Of a stretch of DNA of 60,313 bases, positions 36,099-45,543 are shown piece after piece. Origin of the DNA: Phycisphaerae bacterium. GTDB lineage: Bacteria; Planctomycetota; Phycisphaerae; Sedimentisphaerales; Anaerobacaceae. Positions within the stretch are counted from its first letter, which is position 1; each line of letters opens with the position of its first letter. Made by a program: the position numbers and the translations under genes. The stretch covers positions 1 to 60,313 of the forward strand of contig JAPLMX010000115.1 of assembly GCA_026386805.1 (NCBI GenBank). Reading direction: 5' to 3'. The notes under the pieces were generated by a model, which saw nothing but the letters and a program-made list of their open reading frames with translations, was not told the DNA's origin and made no database searches.

Positions 36099-36592
36099 GT
36101 AGTCGGTAGTCAGTAGTCGGTAGTCGGCGTCGATCCTTTACCGACCTGGGATTCTCTCCTCGACGGATTTTTTCAGACCGTTGAGCATACGTCCTATTCG
36201 CGCGGTCCTTTCCAGCATTTGGCTTTCTTTCTCGCCCTCAATGTACTCCAATCGCCGGGCGATCTGTACATGAGTCTCCACCTCTGCCAGCGAACCGTAG
36301 GCTATGGCAAGGTGTTGAAGAAACTCCTTCTCGTGCTGACGGCCCTGCCCCTCGGCAATGTTGGCTGGTATCGATACGGCAGCTCTCTGAAGTTGACTTG
36401 TCAGACCACACATTTCGCTCTTGGGAAACGTCCCTGCCATACGATAGCACTGCACAACAAAATCCATTGCTTCCCGCCACACGTCCAGATCCCTGTAGCT
36501 CTTTCCTGCCATCCAACCGCCGCTCCTTTCTCCGTAATTGCCATAGGTTGCCACGGTCTCCAACCGACTACCGGCTACTGACTACCGACTAC
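36099..36592. mobile_element. Four-helix-bundle unit bounded by 29-bp inverted repeats
   Basis: The left arm at 36099-36127 and the complement of the right arm at 36564-36592 match at 28 of 29 positions (GTAGTCGGTAGTCAGTAG followed by T or C and CGGTAGTCGG). They enclose one gene for a four-helix-bundle protein. The right arm supplies the TAG stop of the adjacent HlyD-type gene. The arms are the same sequence family as the gene-less spacers elsewhere in the exporter locus. Mobility is inferred, not shown. Confidence 0.55.
36138..36512 (-). CDS. Four-helix bundle protein (S23/TIGR02436-like)
   Basis: This 124-residue helical protein shows the family start KSYRDLDVWREAMDFVVQCY and the internal motif LTSQLQRAAVSIPANIAEGQ followed by EFLQHLAIAYGSLAEVETHV. 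Relatives are encoded in intervening sequences of 23S rRNA genes, and others act as accessory variability determinant (Avd) proteins with reverse transcriptases; their role elsewhere is unknown. No reverse transcriptase is present here. The ATG at 36512 was chosen because AAAGGAG lies nine bases before it and homology begins there. It interrupts the adaptor-ATPase order of the exporter operon. Confidence 0.9.
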   Translation of the reverse strand: MAGKSYRDLDVWREAMDFVVQCYRMAGTFPKSEMCGLTSQLQRAAVSIPANIAEGQGRQHEKEFLQHLAIAYGSLAEVETHVQIARRLEYIEGEKESQMLERTARIGRMLNGLKKSVEERIPGR

Positions 36593-37851
36593 CTCAATCT
36601 GATTCTGTCGCAGCCGTCCCATTGGGACATGTCACTGAGGATGATCTCCTCTCCGATGCCCAGACCCTCGACCACCTCGATCGTGCTGACGGACGTGCGG
36701 CCGAACTGCACGCGGCTGCGCACCGCGAATCGGCCGTCCTCGACCACCTTGAACAGTTCCGAGGGACCTTCGGATGAGGCGAAGACCGGCCGGCCGACGT
36801 TCAGCACGTCGTCCAGCTTCTCGATGGTGATCGTACCCACCACCGACAAGTCCGGCCGGGCGCCCTGCGGGAGAGCACCACTGAGCGACACATCCACCGT
36901 GACGTTGCCATCCATGACGGTCGGATCGATGCGGGAAACCTTTCCCAGGACCGTCCCGTGGTGCGTATCGACCTCGGCCGCCAAGCCGATGATCACGTCC
37001 CGCGCCTGCGCCTCGGGGACCTTCAACTGGGCCTTGAGCTTCTTGGGATTGGTGATCTTGGCGACAATCGTGCTCGGGGCCACGGACTGTCCCGGCTCGA
37101 TCTGGTCCTTGATCTGGGCCAGGATCCCCGCCGTGCCGGCTCGCACGTGCAGCGATTCCACCTGCTTCTTCTTGAGCCCGTAGAAGGACTTGGCCTTGCG
37201 TACGCCGGCTTCCTTCTCGGCCAGTTGCGCCGGCAGGGTCTCCTTTTCATACATCTCCAGGCATTTCTGGCTGATCTCCAGGAGATTCTTCCTCTGCTGG
37301 ACGCTCGCGCGGGACAGCGTGATCCGCTGAAGCGAGATCAGGTCGTTCTCGAACTCTTTCTCGTCTACCTCCAGTTGGAGCTTCGTCTCATCATAGTTGG
37401 CTTGTGCCTGCGCGAGTTCCGCTTTCTTGCGAAGCAGGTCGCCTTCCCACGTGGCTTTCTGGGCCGTCTGCTGCGCCACCACGGACTCCCATTCCGTCTC
37501 GGCACTGAACAACTCCAGCTCCAACTCGGGATTGTGCAGCTCCAGCAGGACGGTATCGGGCTCGACGGGCGCGCCGGGCTCGACCAGGATGCGGATGACC
37601 CGGCCCGAGACGACCGCCGGCACCCAGAGGATGTCCTCCGAGACCAGAGTCCCGACGCCGCGCACCTCGCGGAGCATCGGTCCCCGCTTGACCTTGTCCA
37701 GCCACAAGGTGCGGCGGTCCACGCCGGGCGCGGCGGGCTTGAGCCGCGAGACCCCCACCGTCACCGCCGCCACCACCACAAGGCCCACCGTGGCGATCAG
37801 GCCCCGGCGAATCATTTTCATACGTTTTGCAGATTTTCTCGGTATATCCAT
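36589..37851 (-). CDS. HlyD-type periplasmic adaptor (membrane fusion protein)
   Basis: This 420-residue protein links an inner-membrane ABC permease to a TolC-type duct. It has one N-terminal membrane helix (RRGLIATVGLVVVAAVTVGV), a split lipoyl domain (LWVPAVVSGRVIRILVEPGA and later SLHVRAGTAGILAQIKDQIE), a long coiled-coil hairpin at about residues 110-225, and a beta-barrel region ending SDMSQWDGCDRIRLR. The ATG follows AGGA by eight bases. Its stop codon is formed by the right arm of the four-helix-bundle unit. It is the only adaptor gene seen, and lies after permeases at 37953-45399 and before both ATPases. Confidence 0.92.
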   Translation of the reverse strand: MDIPRKSAKRMKMIRRGLIATVGLVVVAAVTVGVSRLKPAAPGVDRRTLWLDKVKRGPMLREVRGVGTLVSEDILWVPAVVSGRVIRILVEPGAPVEPDTVLLELHNPELELELFSAETEWESVVAQQTAQKATWEGDLLRKKAELAQAQANYDETKLQLEVDEKEFENDLISLQRITLSRASVQQRKNLLEISQKCLEMYEKETLPAQLAEKEAGVRKAKSFYGLKKKQVESLHVRAGTAGILAQIKDQIEPGQSVAPSTIVAKITNPKKLKAQLKVPEAQARDVIIGLAAEVDTHHGTVLGKVSRIDPTVMDGNVTVDVSLSGALPQGARPDLSVVGTITIEKLDDVLNVGRPVFASSEGPSELFKVVEDGRFAVRSRVQFGRTSVSTIEVVEGLGIGEEIILSDMSQWDGCDRIRLR

Positions 37852-37857
37852 GCCAAA

Positions 37858-37950
37858 TCCTGTCAGTTGTCGGTAGCCGGTTTTTCAGTTGTCAGTTTTC
37901 GGTCATCGGTCTTCTTGCCGACAACTGACTACCGGCTACCGACTACCCTC
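37858..37950. repeat. GTCAGTTGTCGGTAGCCGG-type intergenic inverted repeat
   Basis: The left tract TCAGTTGTCGGTAGCCGG and the right tract CCGACAACTGACTACCGG can pair over most of their length. It lies between the permease at 37953 and the adaptor gene. Confidence 0.65.
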
Positions 37951-37952
37951 TT

Positions 37953-40379
37953 TCATTCATGTCTCAGTGCCACCATCGGATCAATCTTCGCCGCCCGGCG
38001 GGCGGGGAGGTAACACGCCACAAGGGCGATCAGACTGAGCAGCAGGGCACCCGCCACCAATGTGAGAGGATCCATCGGGCTGACGCCGTAAAGCATCCCG
38101 CGCAGAAGTCGGGTCAAAACGCACGCGGCGCCCAAGCCCAAGGCGATCCCAATTCCCACAAGAGTCATCCCCTGCCGCAGCACCATCCGCACCACGCCGG
38201 CTTCTGCGGCGCCCAGCGCCATGCGGATTCCGATCTCGCGTGTACGCATGGCGACAGAATAGGCCAGGACAGCATAGACACCCATGCCCGCCAACAGGAG
38301 TCCCACCGCTCCGAAGACGCCGAGGTAACACATATAAGTCCGATGCCCACGCGTGCTATTGTAGAGAGGATCCTTGATCTCCCAGACAACAGGTTTGCGC
38401 AGGTCAGGCCCTGCCGCTTTCACTTCCGCCAAGAGAGGCTTGATCAGACCCTCGGGCTTGATGCGGGTTCGCACACAAAAATTCCAGCCATAGAAGGCGA
38501 AACCAACCTGGTGGGGCCGGAAGAACAGCGGTAGGACTTGGGTCGTCAGAGACGTAGTACGGTAATCCGCGACAACCCCAACGACCTCATAGGTGCTGTG
38601 GTCGTCAGCGGTTGTGGAGCGGATGGTTTTACCCAGCGCATTCTCCCCCGGCCAGCAACGCCGGGCCAGCGTCTCGTTGACGATAACGGCGGTCGCATTG
38701 GCACCCAGGTCCTGTTCATCAAAATGCCGCCCGCGGAGCAGCGGCACCCGCATGGTCTTAAAGACATCGGCGGAACCGACCCCAGCGGGAGTGTAGCACA
38801 GATCTACTGGTTCCTCTTGCCCTGTGACGGCGAACTTCCTTCGGCCGATGTCGCCCGAGAAGCCGACGGCTTCGACTCCCGGTACGGTGCTGAGCCGCCG
38901 GTGGACTTCCGCCAGGAGCAAGTTTTTAGCCTCCAGCGTCTGGTATTTCTTCGAGTCAAAGGCCGGACTGATCTGAACAATGATCAGGTTCGTCGGGTCA
39001 AACCCTGGGTTACTCCGGAGCAGATAGACTACGCTTTGGATCATTAGACCGGCACCGGCGAGCAACACCATCGCCAGGGACACCTCGAGAACGACCAGTC
39101 CGCGACGATACAGGTTCCTGAGGCCACCTGGGGTCGCCTGCACGCCGGTTTGTTTGAGAGCATTCGCCACGGGCCGCGTCGCCCCGTACCAGGCGGGGAC
39201 CGTCCCCGAGATCAGACCCGCCATGACCGCAAGGAACAGGGAGTAGGCTAACACCTGCCAATCGAGCTCGATCGTCCGTACGCGCGGCAGGCTAGACGGC
39301 CACAGCCGCTCCATGAGACCAGAGCTCCAGTAGGTCAAAGCAATACCGGCAATCGCCCCCGCCAAGGCCACCAGCAGGCTCTCCAGCAACAACTGACGCA
39401 GCAGTTGAAACCACCCGGCACCGAGCGCACCCCGGATCGCCAGCTCATGCTGACGAGCTTCGGCCCGCGCCAAGTTCAGATTCGCCACGTTGGCACAGGC
39501 GATCAGCAACACGAAGATCATAGCTCCGACAAAGCCGGGAATCGTCTTCTGCACCTCGGCACCGGCAAACACCTCACGTACAGGTCGCGCGCGAAGGAGC
39601 GTGTAACCCCACCCCTGCTTGCGGTGCTCCTCCTCATACCGTCGCGCCAACACCTCCAGCATCGCCTGCGCCTGTGTCAGGGACACGCCGGGAGCGAGTC
39701 TGGCAATAACCTTGTTGTCGGGCTGGAATCGCCTGCCCTGAGGGTCTTTGTCCGCCGGTCCCACCTGCGGATCACCCGCCGGGACCCAGAAGTCAGCAAA
39801 ATTAGGGAATTTGAAGTGAGGCGGCATCACTCCAATCACCGTGGGATACTGATCGCCAAGACGAAGAGATTTCTTCCCTATCCAGCCTGGGTCGCCGCCC
39901 AATTTGCCCTTCCAGAACGCGTGACTCAGCACAACCACCGGAGGAGCGCCAGGCCGACCCTCATCTGGGGCGAACGTCCGCCCCAGCCAGGGCCTTGCGC
40001 TCCAGAGGGAGAAGAAATTCGGAGAGACGCGGGCACCAGCGATATATTCAATCCATCCGCCATCTTCCCAGGATGCTCCCCAGGGTTTGTACCTCGTCAG
40101 GTCAGCGAAGTAGTCCCGGTGGAGGCGTAATTCCTGGAGGACTACGGCGCTGACACCCTCCATGTACTTGTTCTGCTCCTTGTTGAAAGCGCGAACCTCA
40201 ACGAGCCGATCCGGCCCCGCCGCCGGCACGGGATTGAACCACAGGGCATTGACTCCACTGAAGATCGCCGTGCTCGTCCCAATGCCGAGCGCGAGTGTGA
40301 ACACGGCCACGGCCGTGAAGCCCGGTGCCTTGGCCAGCATTCGGAAGGCATATTTGAGGTCTTGCCACAGCATTCCCAT
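37953..40379 (-). CDS. MacB/FtsX-type duplicated ABC permease (ADOP type), copy A2
   Basis: This 808-residue permease begins MGMLWQDLKYAFRMLAKAPG and ends DPMVALRHE. It groups with the permeases at 18464 and 40389 by VVVLSHAFWKGKLGGDPGWIG in the first core, YMCYLGVFGAVGLLLAGMGV in the last block, and near-identical DNA over the final 300 bases. It starts 9 bp after the stop of copy A3 with AGGAGG in the gap, so the two are translationally linked. No ATPase motif is present. Confidence 0.92.
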   Translation of the reverse strand: MGMLWQDLKYAFRMLAKAPGFTAVAVFTLALGIGTSTAIFSGVNALWFNPVPAAGPDRLVEVRAFNKEQNKYMEGVSAVVLQELRLHRDYFADLTRYKPWGASWEDGGWIEYIAGARVSPNFFSLWSARPWLGRTFAPDEGRPGAPPVVVLSHAFWKGKLGGDPGWIGKKSLRLGDQYPTVIGVMPPHFKFPNFADFWVPAGDPQVGPADKDPQGRRFQPDNKVIARLAPGVSLTQAQAMLEVLARRYEEEHRKQGWGYTLLRARPVREVFAGAEVQKTIPGFVGAMIFVLLIACANVANLNLARAEARQHELAIRGALGAGWFQLLRQLLLESLLVALAGAIAGIALTYWSSGLMERLWPSSLPRVRTIELDWQVLAYSLFLAVMAGLISGTVPAWYGATRPVANALKQTGVQATPGGLRNLYRRGLVVLEVSLAMVLLAGAGLMIQSVVYLLRSNPGFDPTNLIIVQISPAFDSKKYQTLEAKNLLLAEVHRRLSTVPGVEAVGFSGDIGRRKFAVTGQEEPVDLCYTPAGVGSADVFKTMRVPLLRGRHFDEQDLGANATAVIVNETLARRCWPGENALGKTIRSTTADDHSTYEVVGVVADYRTTSLTTQVLPLFFRPHQVGFAFYGWNFCVRTRIKPEGLIKPLLAEVKAAGPDLRKPVVWEIKDPLYNSTRGHRTYMCYLGVFGAVGLLLAGMGVYAVLAYSVAMRTREIGIRMALGAAEAGVVRMVLRQGMTLVGIGIALGLGAACVLTRLLRGMLYGVSPMDPLTLVAGALLLSLIALVACYLPARRAAKIDPMVALRHE

Positions 40380-40388
40380 AGGTTCCTC

Positions 40389-42824
40389 CTATTCATATCT
40401 CAACGCCACCATCGGATCGATCCGCGCTGCCCGGCGGGCGGGGAGGTAACACGCCACAAGGGCGATCAGACTGAGCAGCAGGGCGCCCGCCGCCAATGTG
40501 AGCGGATCCATCGGGCTGACGCCGTAAAGCATGCCGCGCAAGACTCGGGTCAACGCGCACGCGGCGCCCAAGCCCAGCCCGATCCCAATTCCCACAAGTG
40601 TCATTCCCTGCCGCAGCATCATCCGCACCACACCAGGTGCTGCCGCGCCGAGCGCCATGCGGATTCCAATCTCGCGTTGGCGCAAGGCAACGGAATAAGC
40701 GAGGACGGCATAAACGCCCACGCCGGCCAGCAGCAATCCAACCGCCCCGAAGACGGCGAGGTAACACATGTAGGTCCGATGCGCTCGTGTGCTATCGTAA
40801 AACTCATTCTTGGGCAAAACGGCAACGGGTTTGTGTAGGTCAGGTCCCGCCGCCTTCACTTCCGCCAACAGAGCTTTGATCAATCCGTCGGGCTGGGTAC
40901 GGGTTCGGACAAAGAAGATATAGCCCCTGTTGATGTAGCCCACCTGCTGCGGCTGGTAAACCGTCGGGAGGATTGGTCGTGCCAGTAGCCACCAAGGCCA
41001 CCGAGTATCGGCCACAACGCCAACGACCTCATGGGTGCTGTTATCGTCGACGTCCCTTAGGCGGATGGTTTTCCCGACGGCGTTCTCCCCTGGCCAACAG
41101 CGCCGGGCCAGGGTCTCGTTGACTAAGACAGCCGTCGCGTTGGAGCCCAGGTCCTGTTCGTCGAAATACCGCCCGTGAAGCAGCGGCATCCGCATGGCCT
41201 TGAAGGCATCAGAACTCCCCACCCCGGAGGCGAGCCAATACGATTCGACCGGCTCCTGCTGTCCGGTAAGGGCGAACTTCCGTTCCCCCTGGCCGTTAAC
41301 GAGTATGCCCACGGCCTCGACTCCCGGGACGGCGTTCAGTCGCCGGTGAATCTCAGACACCAGGAGGTTCTTGGCCTCAACCGTCCGGTATTTCTTTGAG
41401 TCAGAGGCGGGGTTGGTCTGAATGGCCACCAGGTTCGTCGGCTCGAAGCCCAGGTTGGTTCGGAGTAGATGGACTACGCTCTGGATCATCAGCCCGGCCC
41501 CCGTGAGCAACACCATCGCCAGGGAGACTTCGAGGACTACCAGCCCCCGGCGATACAGATTCCTGAGGAGCCCCGGTGTCGCCTGCACGCCGGTTTGCTT
41601 GAGCACGTTCGCCACGGGTCCGGTCGCGCCGTACCACGCGGGGATCGTCCCGGAGATCAGACCCGCCGTGACCGCAACCAACAGGGAGTAGCCCAACACC
41701 TGCCAATCGAGTTCAACGGCTCGTAGGCGTGGCAACTGAAATGGCAGCAGCCGCTCCATGAGGCCAAAGCTCCAGTAGGTCAAAGCCATACCGGCAACCG
41801 CCCCGGCCAGTGCCAGCAGGAGACTCTCCAGCAACAGTTGACGCAGCAGTCGAAACCGCCCAGCCCCCAGCGCACCTCGGATGGCAAACTCATGCTGGCG
41901 AGCTTCGGCCCGGGCCAAGTTCAGATTCGCAACATTCGCACAGGCGATCAGCAACACGAAGATCATAGCCCCCACAAAACCAGGAACGGTCTTCTGCACG
42001 TCAGCACTGGCGAATATCTCACGTACGGGTCGCGCGTGAAGGAGCGTGTAACCATACCCTTGCGTGCGATGCTCCTCCTCGTACCGTCGGGCCAACACGT
42101 CCAATATCGCCTGCGCCTGCTTCATGGACACGCCGAGAGCAAGTCTCGCAATAACTCCGTTGTTGGACCGGAATCGTAAACCTTGTGGGTCTTTATCCGC
42201 CGGCGTCACCTCCGGATCATCCGCTGGAAACCAGAAGTCGACAAAATAGGGATACCTGAAGTGAGGCGGCATCACTCCGATCACGGTGTAGTATTGACTC
42301 TGGATGCGGAGCGATTTCCCTACCCAGCCCGGATCACCGCCCAACTTGTTCTTCCAGAACTCATGGCTAAGCACGATCACCGGAGAACCGTCAGGACGGC
42401 CCTCATCGGCGGCGAATGTCCGCCCAAGCCGGGGCCTTGCATTCCAAAAAGAGAAGAAGTTCGGAGAGACGCGAGCGCCATAGATTTCTTCAATCCACCC
42501 CTCATCTTCCCAAGATAGTACGCCCCAATCTTTCATCCTGGTTAGGTCGGCGAAGTAGTCCCGCTGGGCGCGCAATTCCTCGAGGATCACGGGGCTGACC
42601 CCCTGCGCGTAGTCATTCTTCTCTTTGTTGAAGGCACGGATCTGGACGAGCCGATCCGGCTCCGCCGCCGGTACGGGATTGAACCACAGGGCATTGACGC
42701 CGCTGAAGATCGCCGTGCTCGCGCCAATCCCCAGCGCGAACGTGAGCACCGCCACGACCGTGAAGCCCGGCGTGTGAGCCAGCATTCGAACGGCGTATTT
42801 GAGGTCTTGCCACAAAGTCGTCAT
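40389..42824 (-). CDS. MacB/FtsX-type duplicated ABC permease (ADOP type), copy A3
   Basis: This 811-residue permease begins MTTLWQDLKYAVRMLAHTPG and ends DPMVALRYE. Its closest relative is the next gene, copy A2, from which it probably arose by tandem duplication; both share VFASADVQKT/VFAGAEVQKT-type core segments and FVGAMIFVLLIACANVANLN. AAGGAG lies eight bases before the ATG. It is second in the long series that begins at the sigma-54 promoter at 45544. Confidence 0.92.
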   Translation of the reverse strand: MTTLWQDLKYAVRMLAHTPGFTVVAVLTFALGIGASTAIFSGVNALWFNPVPAAEPDRLVQIRAFNKEKNDYAQGVSPVILEELRAQRDYFADLTRMKDWGVLSWEDEGWIEEIYGARVSPNFFSFWNARPRLGRTFAADEGRPDGSPVIVLSHEFWKNKLGGDPGWVGKSLRIQSQYYTVIGVMPPHFRYPYFVDFWFPADDPEVTPADKDPQGLRFRSNNGVIARLALGVSMKQAQAILDVLARRYEEEHRTQGYGYTLLHARPVREIFASADVQKTVPGFVGAMIFVLLIACANVANLNLARAEARQHEFAIRGALGAGRFRLLRQLLLESLLLALAGAVAGMALTYWSFGLMERLLPFQLPRLRAVELDWQVLGYSLLVAVTAGLISGTIPAWYGATGPVANVLKQTGVQATPGLLRNLYRRGLVVLEVSLAMVLLTGAGLMIQSVVHLLRTNLGFEPTNLVAIQTNPASDSKKYRTVEAKNLLVSEIHRRLNAVPGVEAVGILVNGQGERKFALTGQQEPVESYWLASGVGSSDAFKAMRMPLLHGRYFDEQDLGSNATAVLVNETLARRCWPGENAVGKTIRLRDVDDNSTHEVVGVVADTRWPWWLLARPILPTVYQPQQVGYINRGYIFFVRTRTQPDGLIKALLAEVKAAGPDLHKPVAVLPKNEFYDSTRAHRTYMCYLAVFGAVGLLLAGVGVYAVLAYSVALRQREIGIRMALGAAAPGVVRMMLRQGMTLVGIGIGLGLGAACALTRVLRGMLYGVSPMDPLTLAAGALLLSLIALVACYLPARRAARIDPMVALRYE

Positions 42825-42839
42825 TGCATGGCTCCTTGG

Positions 42840-42911
42840 TCAGCAGTCAGTAATCGGTGGTCCGCCAGACTCTCTTGCCGACAACCGACTACTGACTACC
42901 GACTACCCTCT
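42840..42911. repeat. CAGTCAGTAATCGGTGG-type intergenic inverted repeat
   Basis: A left tract GTCAGCAGTCAGTAATCGGT and a right tract ACAACCGACTACTGACTACC form an imperfect inverted repeat between copy A3 and the first permease of the series. Confidence 0.6.
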
Positions 42912-42912
42912 T

Positions 42913-45399
42913 TCATTCATATCTCAGCGCCACCATCGGGTCGATCCGCGCCGCCCGGCGGGCGGGAATGTAGCACGCAAGCAACGCGGCGAGGGCGAGC
43001 AGCAGGGCTACCGCCGCGAAGGTCAGGGGGTCGGCGGCACTGACCTCGTAGAGGAGGCTCCGCATGAGCCGCGTCAGAGCGAGGGCAGCCGCCACTCCGA
43101 CGGCGCCGCCTATGACCACCAGCCGCATGCCCTGACACAGAGTCAGGCGAAGCACCTGTGACGACCGGGCGCCCAGCGCCATTCGAATCCCGATCTCGCG
43201 AGTCCGCTGCGCGATCGAGTAGGCGATCAATCCGTACAAGCCCGTGACGGCGAGCACCAGCGCCAATCCGGCGAACGACGCCAGCAGCACGGCAATGAAC
43301 CTCGTGCGCGAGGTCGAATTGGCCATGCGCTGCGCCATGGTCATCACGTCGGAGATAGGCAGCTCGCGCTGCACCGCCGCCACGGCCTGTCGCACCGCCG
43401 CGACCAGGGACAAGGGATCGCCCGCGGTCCGGACCGTCAGACAGTAGAGCGGATAGCCAGACTGGAGATAGGGCACGTAAATGTCGTTGCCGAACTTCGC
43501 CGCCATGTCGTCGTACTTGACATCGCCCACCACGCCGACGATTTCGACCGGGGCGTACCCCGGCTCTATCGCCATGCTCAGATCGAGACTCTGACCGACC
43601 GGATCGGCTGCGGGCCAGTACCGGCGGGCCATCGTCTCGTTGATCACGGCCACCCGTTTGGCGCCGGCAACATCCTGCTCGGTGAGCCAACGGCCGGCCA
43701 GCAAAGGGACCTGCAACGTGCGCAGGTATCCGGGGCTGGCCCGGTGAACCCCGATGGGGACTTCCGTCTGTCCGTTCTCCGATCCCGGCTGTTGGAGCTG
43801 CACGAGACTGTGATCGTAGGAACCCGACAAAGGCGTCGCATCGGCGGCACAGACCGATTGGACGCCGGGGATCGACGCAATTCGCTGCTCGACCTGCTGC
43901 ACGGCGGAGCCCCAAGCCCCGCCGGACAGCCCCTGCGGTGCCGTCACCTGCAGGGTCAGAAGACCCGCAGGCTCAAAGCCGATCTTCGTCGTCATCAGGC
44001 GAACGAAGCTTCGCAGCATGAGGCCGGCCCCGACTAAGAGCACGATAGCGAGAGCCGTTTGCCCCACCACCAGAAGGCTACGCACCTGGCGCAGCCATGT
44101 GCCCACCGGCGCCGATTCCGTCGTCCCGCGTGGCGACGGCGCCAGCGAGCGGCCCGTGGTGCGCAGAGCCGGAACGAGACCGAAGATGACGCCGCAAGCC
44201 AGGGCCAGGACGAAATTATAAAGCAGCACAGGCGTGCCGAGCCGCATCTCGCCGAAGTCCGGCAGCCGGGCGTATCGGACGTGGAACCCCTGGCTCTCGA
44301 CCGGCCGGAAGGCTGCCATCAGGTTGATGCCCTCGTGGGCGAACAGCAGCGCCAGCACACCCGCCCCGGCAGACAAGACTAAGCTCTCGATCAGCAACTG
44401 GCGGATGACCTGCGCCCGCGTGGCACCCAACGCCATGCGGGTCGCGACCTCCCCTTGGCGGGAGATGCCCCGCGCCAGCAGCAGGCCGCCGATATTGACG
44501 CACGTAATCAGCAGCACAAACCCCACGGCCGCCAACAGCACCAGCAGCGAGCGGCGGATGGCCGGGTCCGTGTTCGCCTTTTGCAGCGAGGCCAATTGGA
44601 TACCCCAGGTGCTCGTCTGGTCCGACATGGGATAGACGGTCTCGATCTGCTTCTCCAGTGGGGCAACCGCCGCCTGGGCTGCCGCAAGACTGATTTCCGG
44701 ATTCAGACGCGCCAGGACCTGGTGCCACAGGGTCGCAGCTCTTGTGAGCCGTTGCGGGTTGCTCTGAAGGATCGGAGCCATGGTAATCGGCGTCCAGACG
44801 TCCGCCGAACCCAGTTGCCCCTTGAACCACGCTGGCAGCACACCCACAATGGTCAAGTAGGTCTTGTTCAAGCACATGGTTTTGCCGATCACGTCGGCCT
44901 GCGATCCGAAGTGACGGCGCCAAAGCCCGTCGCTGATGACCGCCACCGGATACGCCCCCGGCGTCCGGTCCTCCTGCCCTTCGAAGACGCGTCCAAGCTG
45001 CGGCTTGAGGCCCAGCAGGGAGAAATACTCCGCCGACACCAATTCCGCCCCCACCCGCTCGGGATCGCCGCCCTGCGTCAGGGTCAGTGAGTCCTCGCCA
45101 CAGGCGGCGATCTGTGCGAAAACCCGGCCATGCTCACGCAGGAACTCGAAACGCGGGTAGGACCACACCGGCATGACTTCGACCGGCTTGCCCAGGGCCG
45201 TAACGGTCGATTGCACCTGAACGAGACGTTCGGGATCAGGATAAGGCAGGGGCTTGAGAAGCACGCTATGGATGACGCTGAACAAGGCACTATTGACTCC
45301 GATGCCCAGCGCCAGCGTCAGCATCACCGTGCTGGCAAAGCCCGGACTCCTCCCCAACACCCGCAGTGCATATCGCAGGTCTTGCCACAAAGTCGTCAT
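42913..45399 (-). CDS. MacB/FtsX-type duplicated ABC permease (ADOP type), first gene of the long unit
   Basis: This 828-residue permease begins MTTLWQDLRYALRVLGRSPG and ends DPMVALRYE. Its first core has VAVISDGLWRRHFGSQADVIG and the last block YSIAQRTREIGIRMALGARS; it is not close to the A or B groups. The ATG at 45399 follows GGAG by eight bases. Ninety-three upstream codons of the open frame cross an inverted-repeat element and the sigma-54 promoter and are excluded. The leader is about 130 bases and holds repeat copy 4. Confidence 0.92.
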   Translation of the reverse strand: MTTLWQDLRYALRVLGRSPGFASTVMLTLALGIGVNSALFSVIHSVLLKPLPYPDPERLVQVQSTVTALGKPVEVMPVWSYPRFEFLREHGRVFAQIAACGEDSLTLTQGGDPERVGAELVSAEYFSLLGLKPQLGRVFEGQEDRTPGAYPVAVISDGLWRRHFGSQADVIGKTMCLNKTYLTIVGVLPAWFKGQLGSADVWTPITMAPILQSNPQRLTRAATLWHQVLARLNPEISLAAAQAAVAPLEKQIETVYPMSDQTSTWGIQLASLQKANTDPAIRRSLLVLLAAVGFVLLITCVNIGGLLLARGISRQGEVATRMALGATRAQVIRQLLIESLVLSAGAGVLALLFAHEGINLMAAFRPVESQGFHVRYARLPDFGEMRLGTPVLLYNFVLALACGVIFGLVPALRTTGRSLAPSPRGTTESAPVGTWLRQVRSLLVVGQTALAIVLLVGAGLMLRSFVRLMTTKIGFEPAGLLTLQVTAPQGLSGGAWGSAVQQVEQRIASIPGVQSVCAADATPLSGSYDHSLVQLQQPGSENGQTEVPIGVHRASPGYLRTLQVPLLAGRWLTEQDVAGAKRVAVINETMARRYWPAADPVGQSLDLSMAIEPGYAPVEIVGVVGDVKYDDMAAKFGNDIYVPYLQSGYPLYCLTVRTAGDPLSLVAAVRQAVAAVQRELPISDVMTMAQRMANSTSRTRFIAVLLASFAGLALVLAVTGLYGLIAYSIAQRTREIGIRMALGARSSQVLRLTLCQGMRLVVIGGAVGVAAALALTRLMRSLLYEVSAADPLTFAAVALLLALAALLACYIPARRAARIDPMVALRYE

Positions 45400-45414
45400 T
45401 GCACAACTCCATCT

Positions 45415-45483
45415 GTAGGGTGGGGCTTGCCCCCACCGATTCTTCCCGCCATATCGGTCCCGGTGGGGCAAGCCCCACCCTAC
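45415..45483. repeat. GTAGGGTGGGGCTTGCCCC inverted-repeat element, copy 4
   Basis: A 69-bp copy within the predicted 5-prime leader of the long exporter transcript, only a few bases before the Shine-Dalgarno. One extra C is present in the left arm. If transcribed, it would form a stable stem close to the start codon. Confidence 0.85.
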
Positions 45484-45543
45484 CAACTGCCAACACATCC
45501 TCATTCGTTTCTCCTGTTTGCACCTTCTTCGTGCAGATGTCAA

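Noticed and set aside
36099-36592. A diversity-generating retroelement based on the Avd-like protein
   Set aside because: No reverse transcriptase, template repeat or variable C-type lectin region is present nearby.
21391-42911. CAGT/CGGT repeat tracts as CRISPR arrays
   Set aside because: Units are degenerate, without regular unique spacers, occur as inverted pairs, and no cas genes are present.
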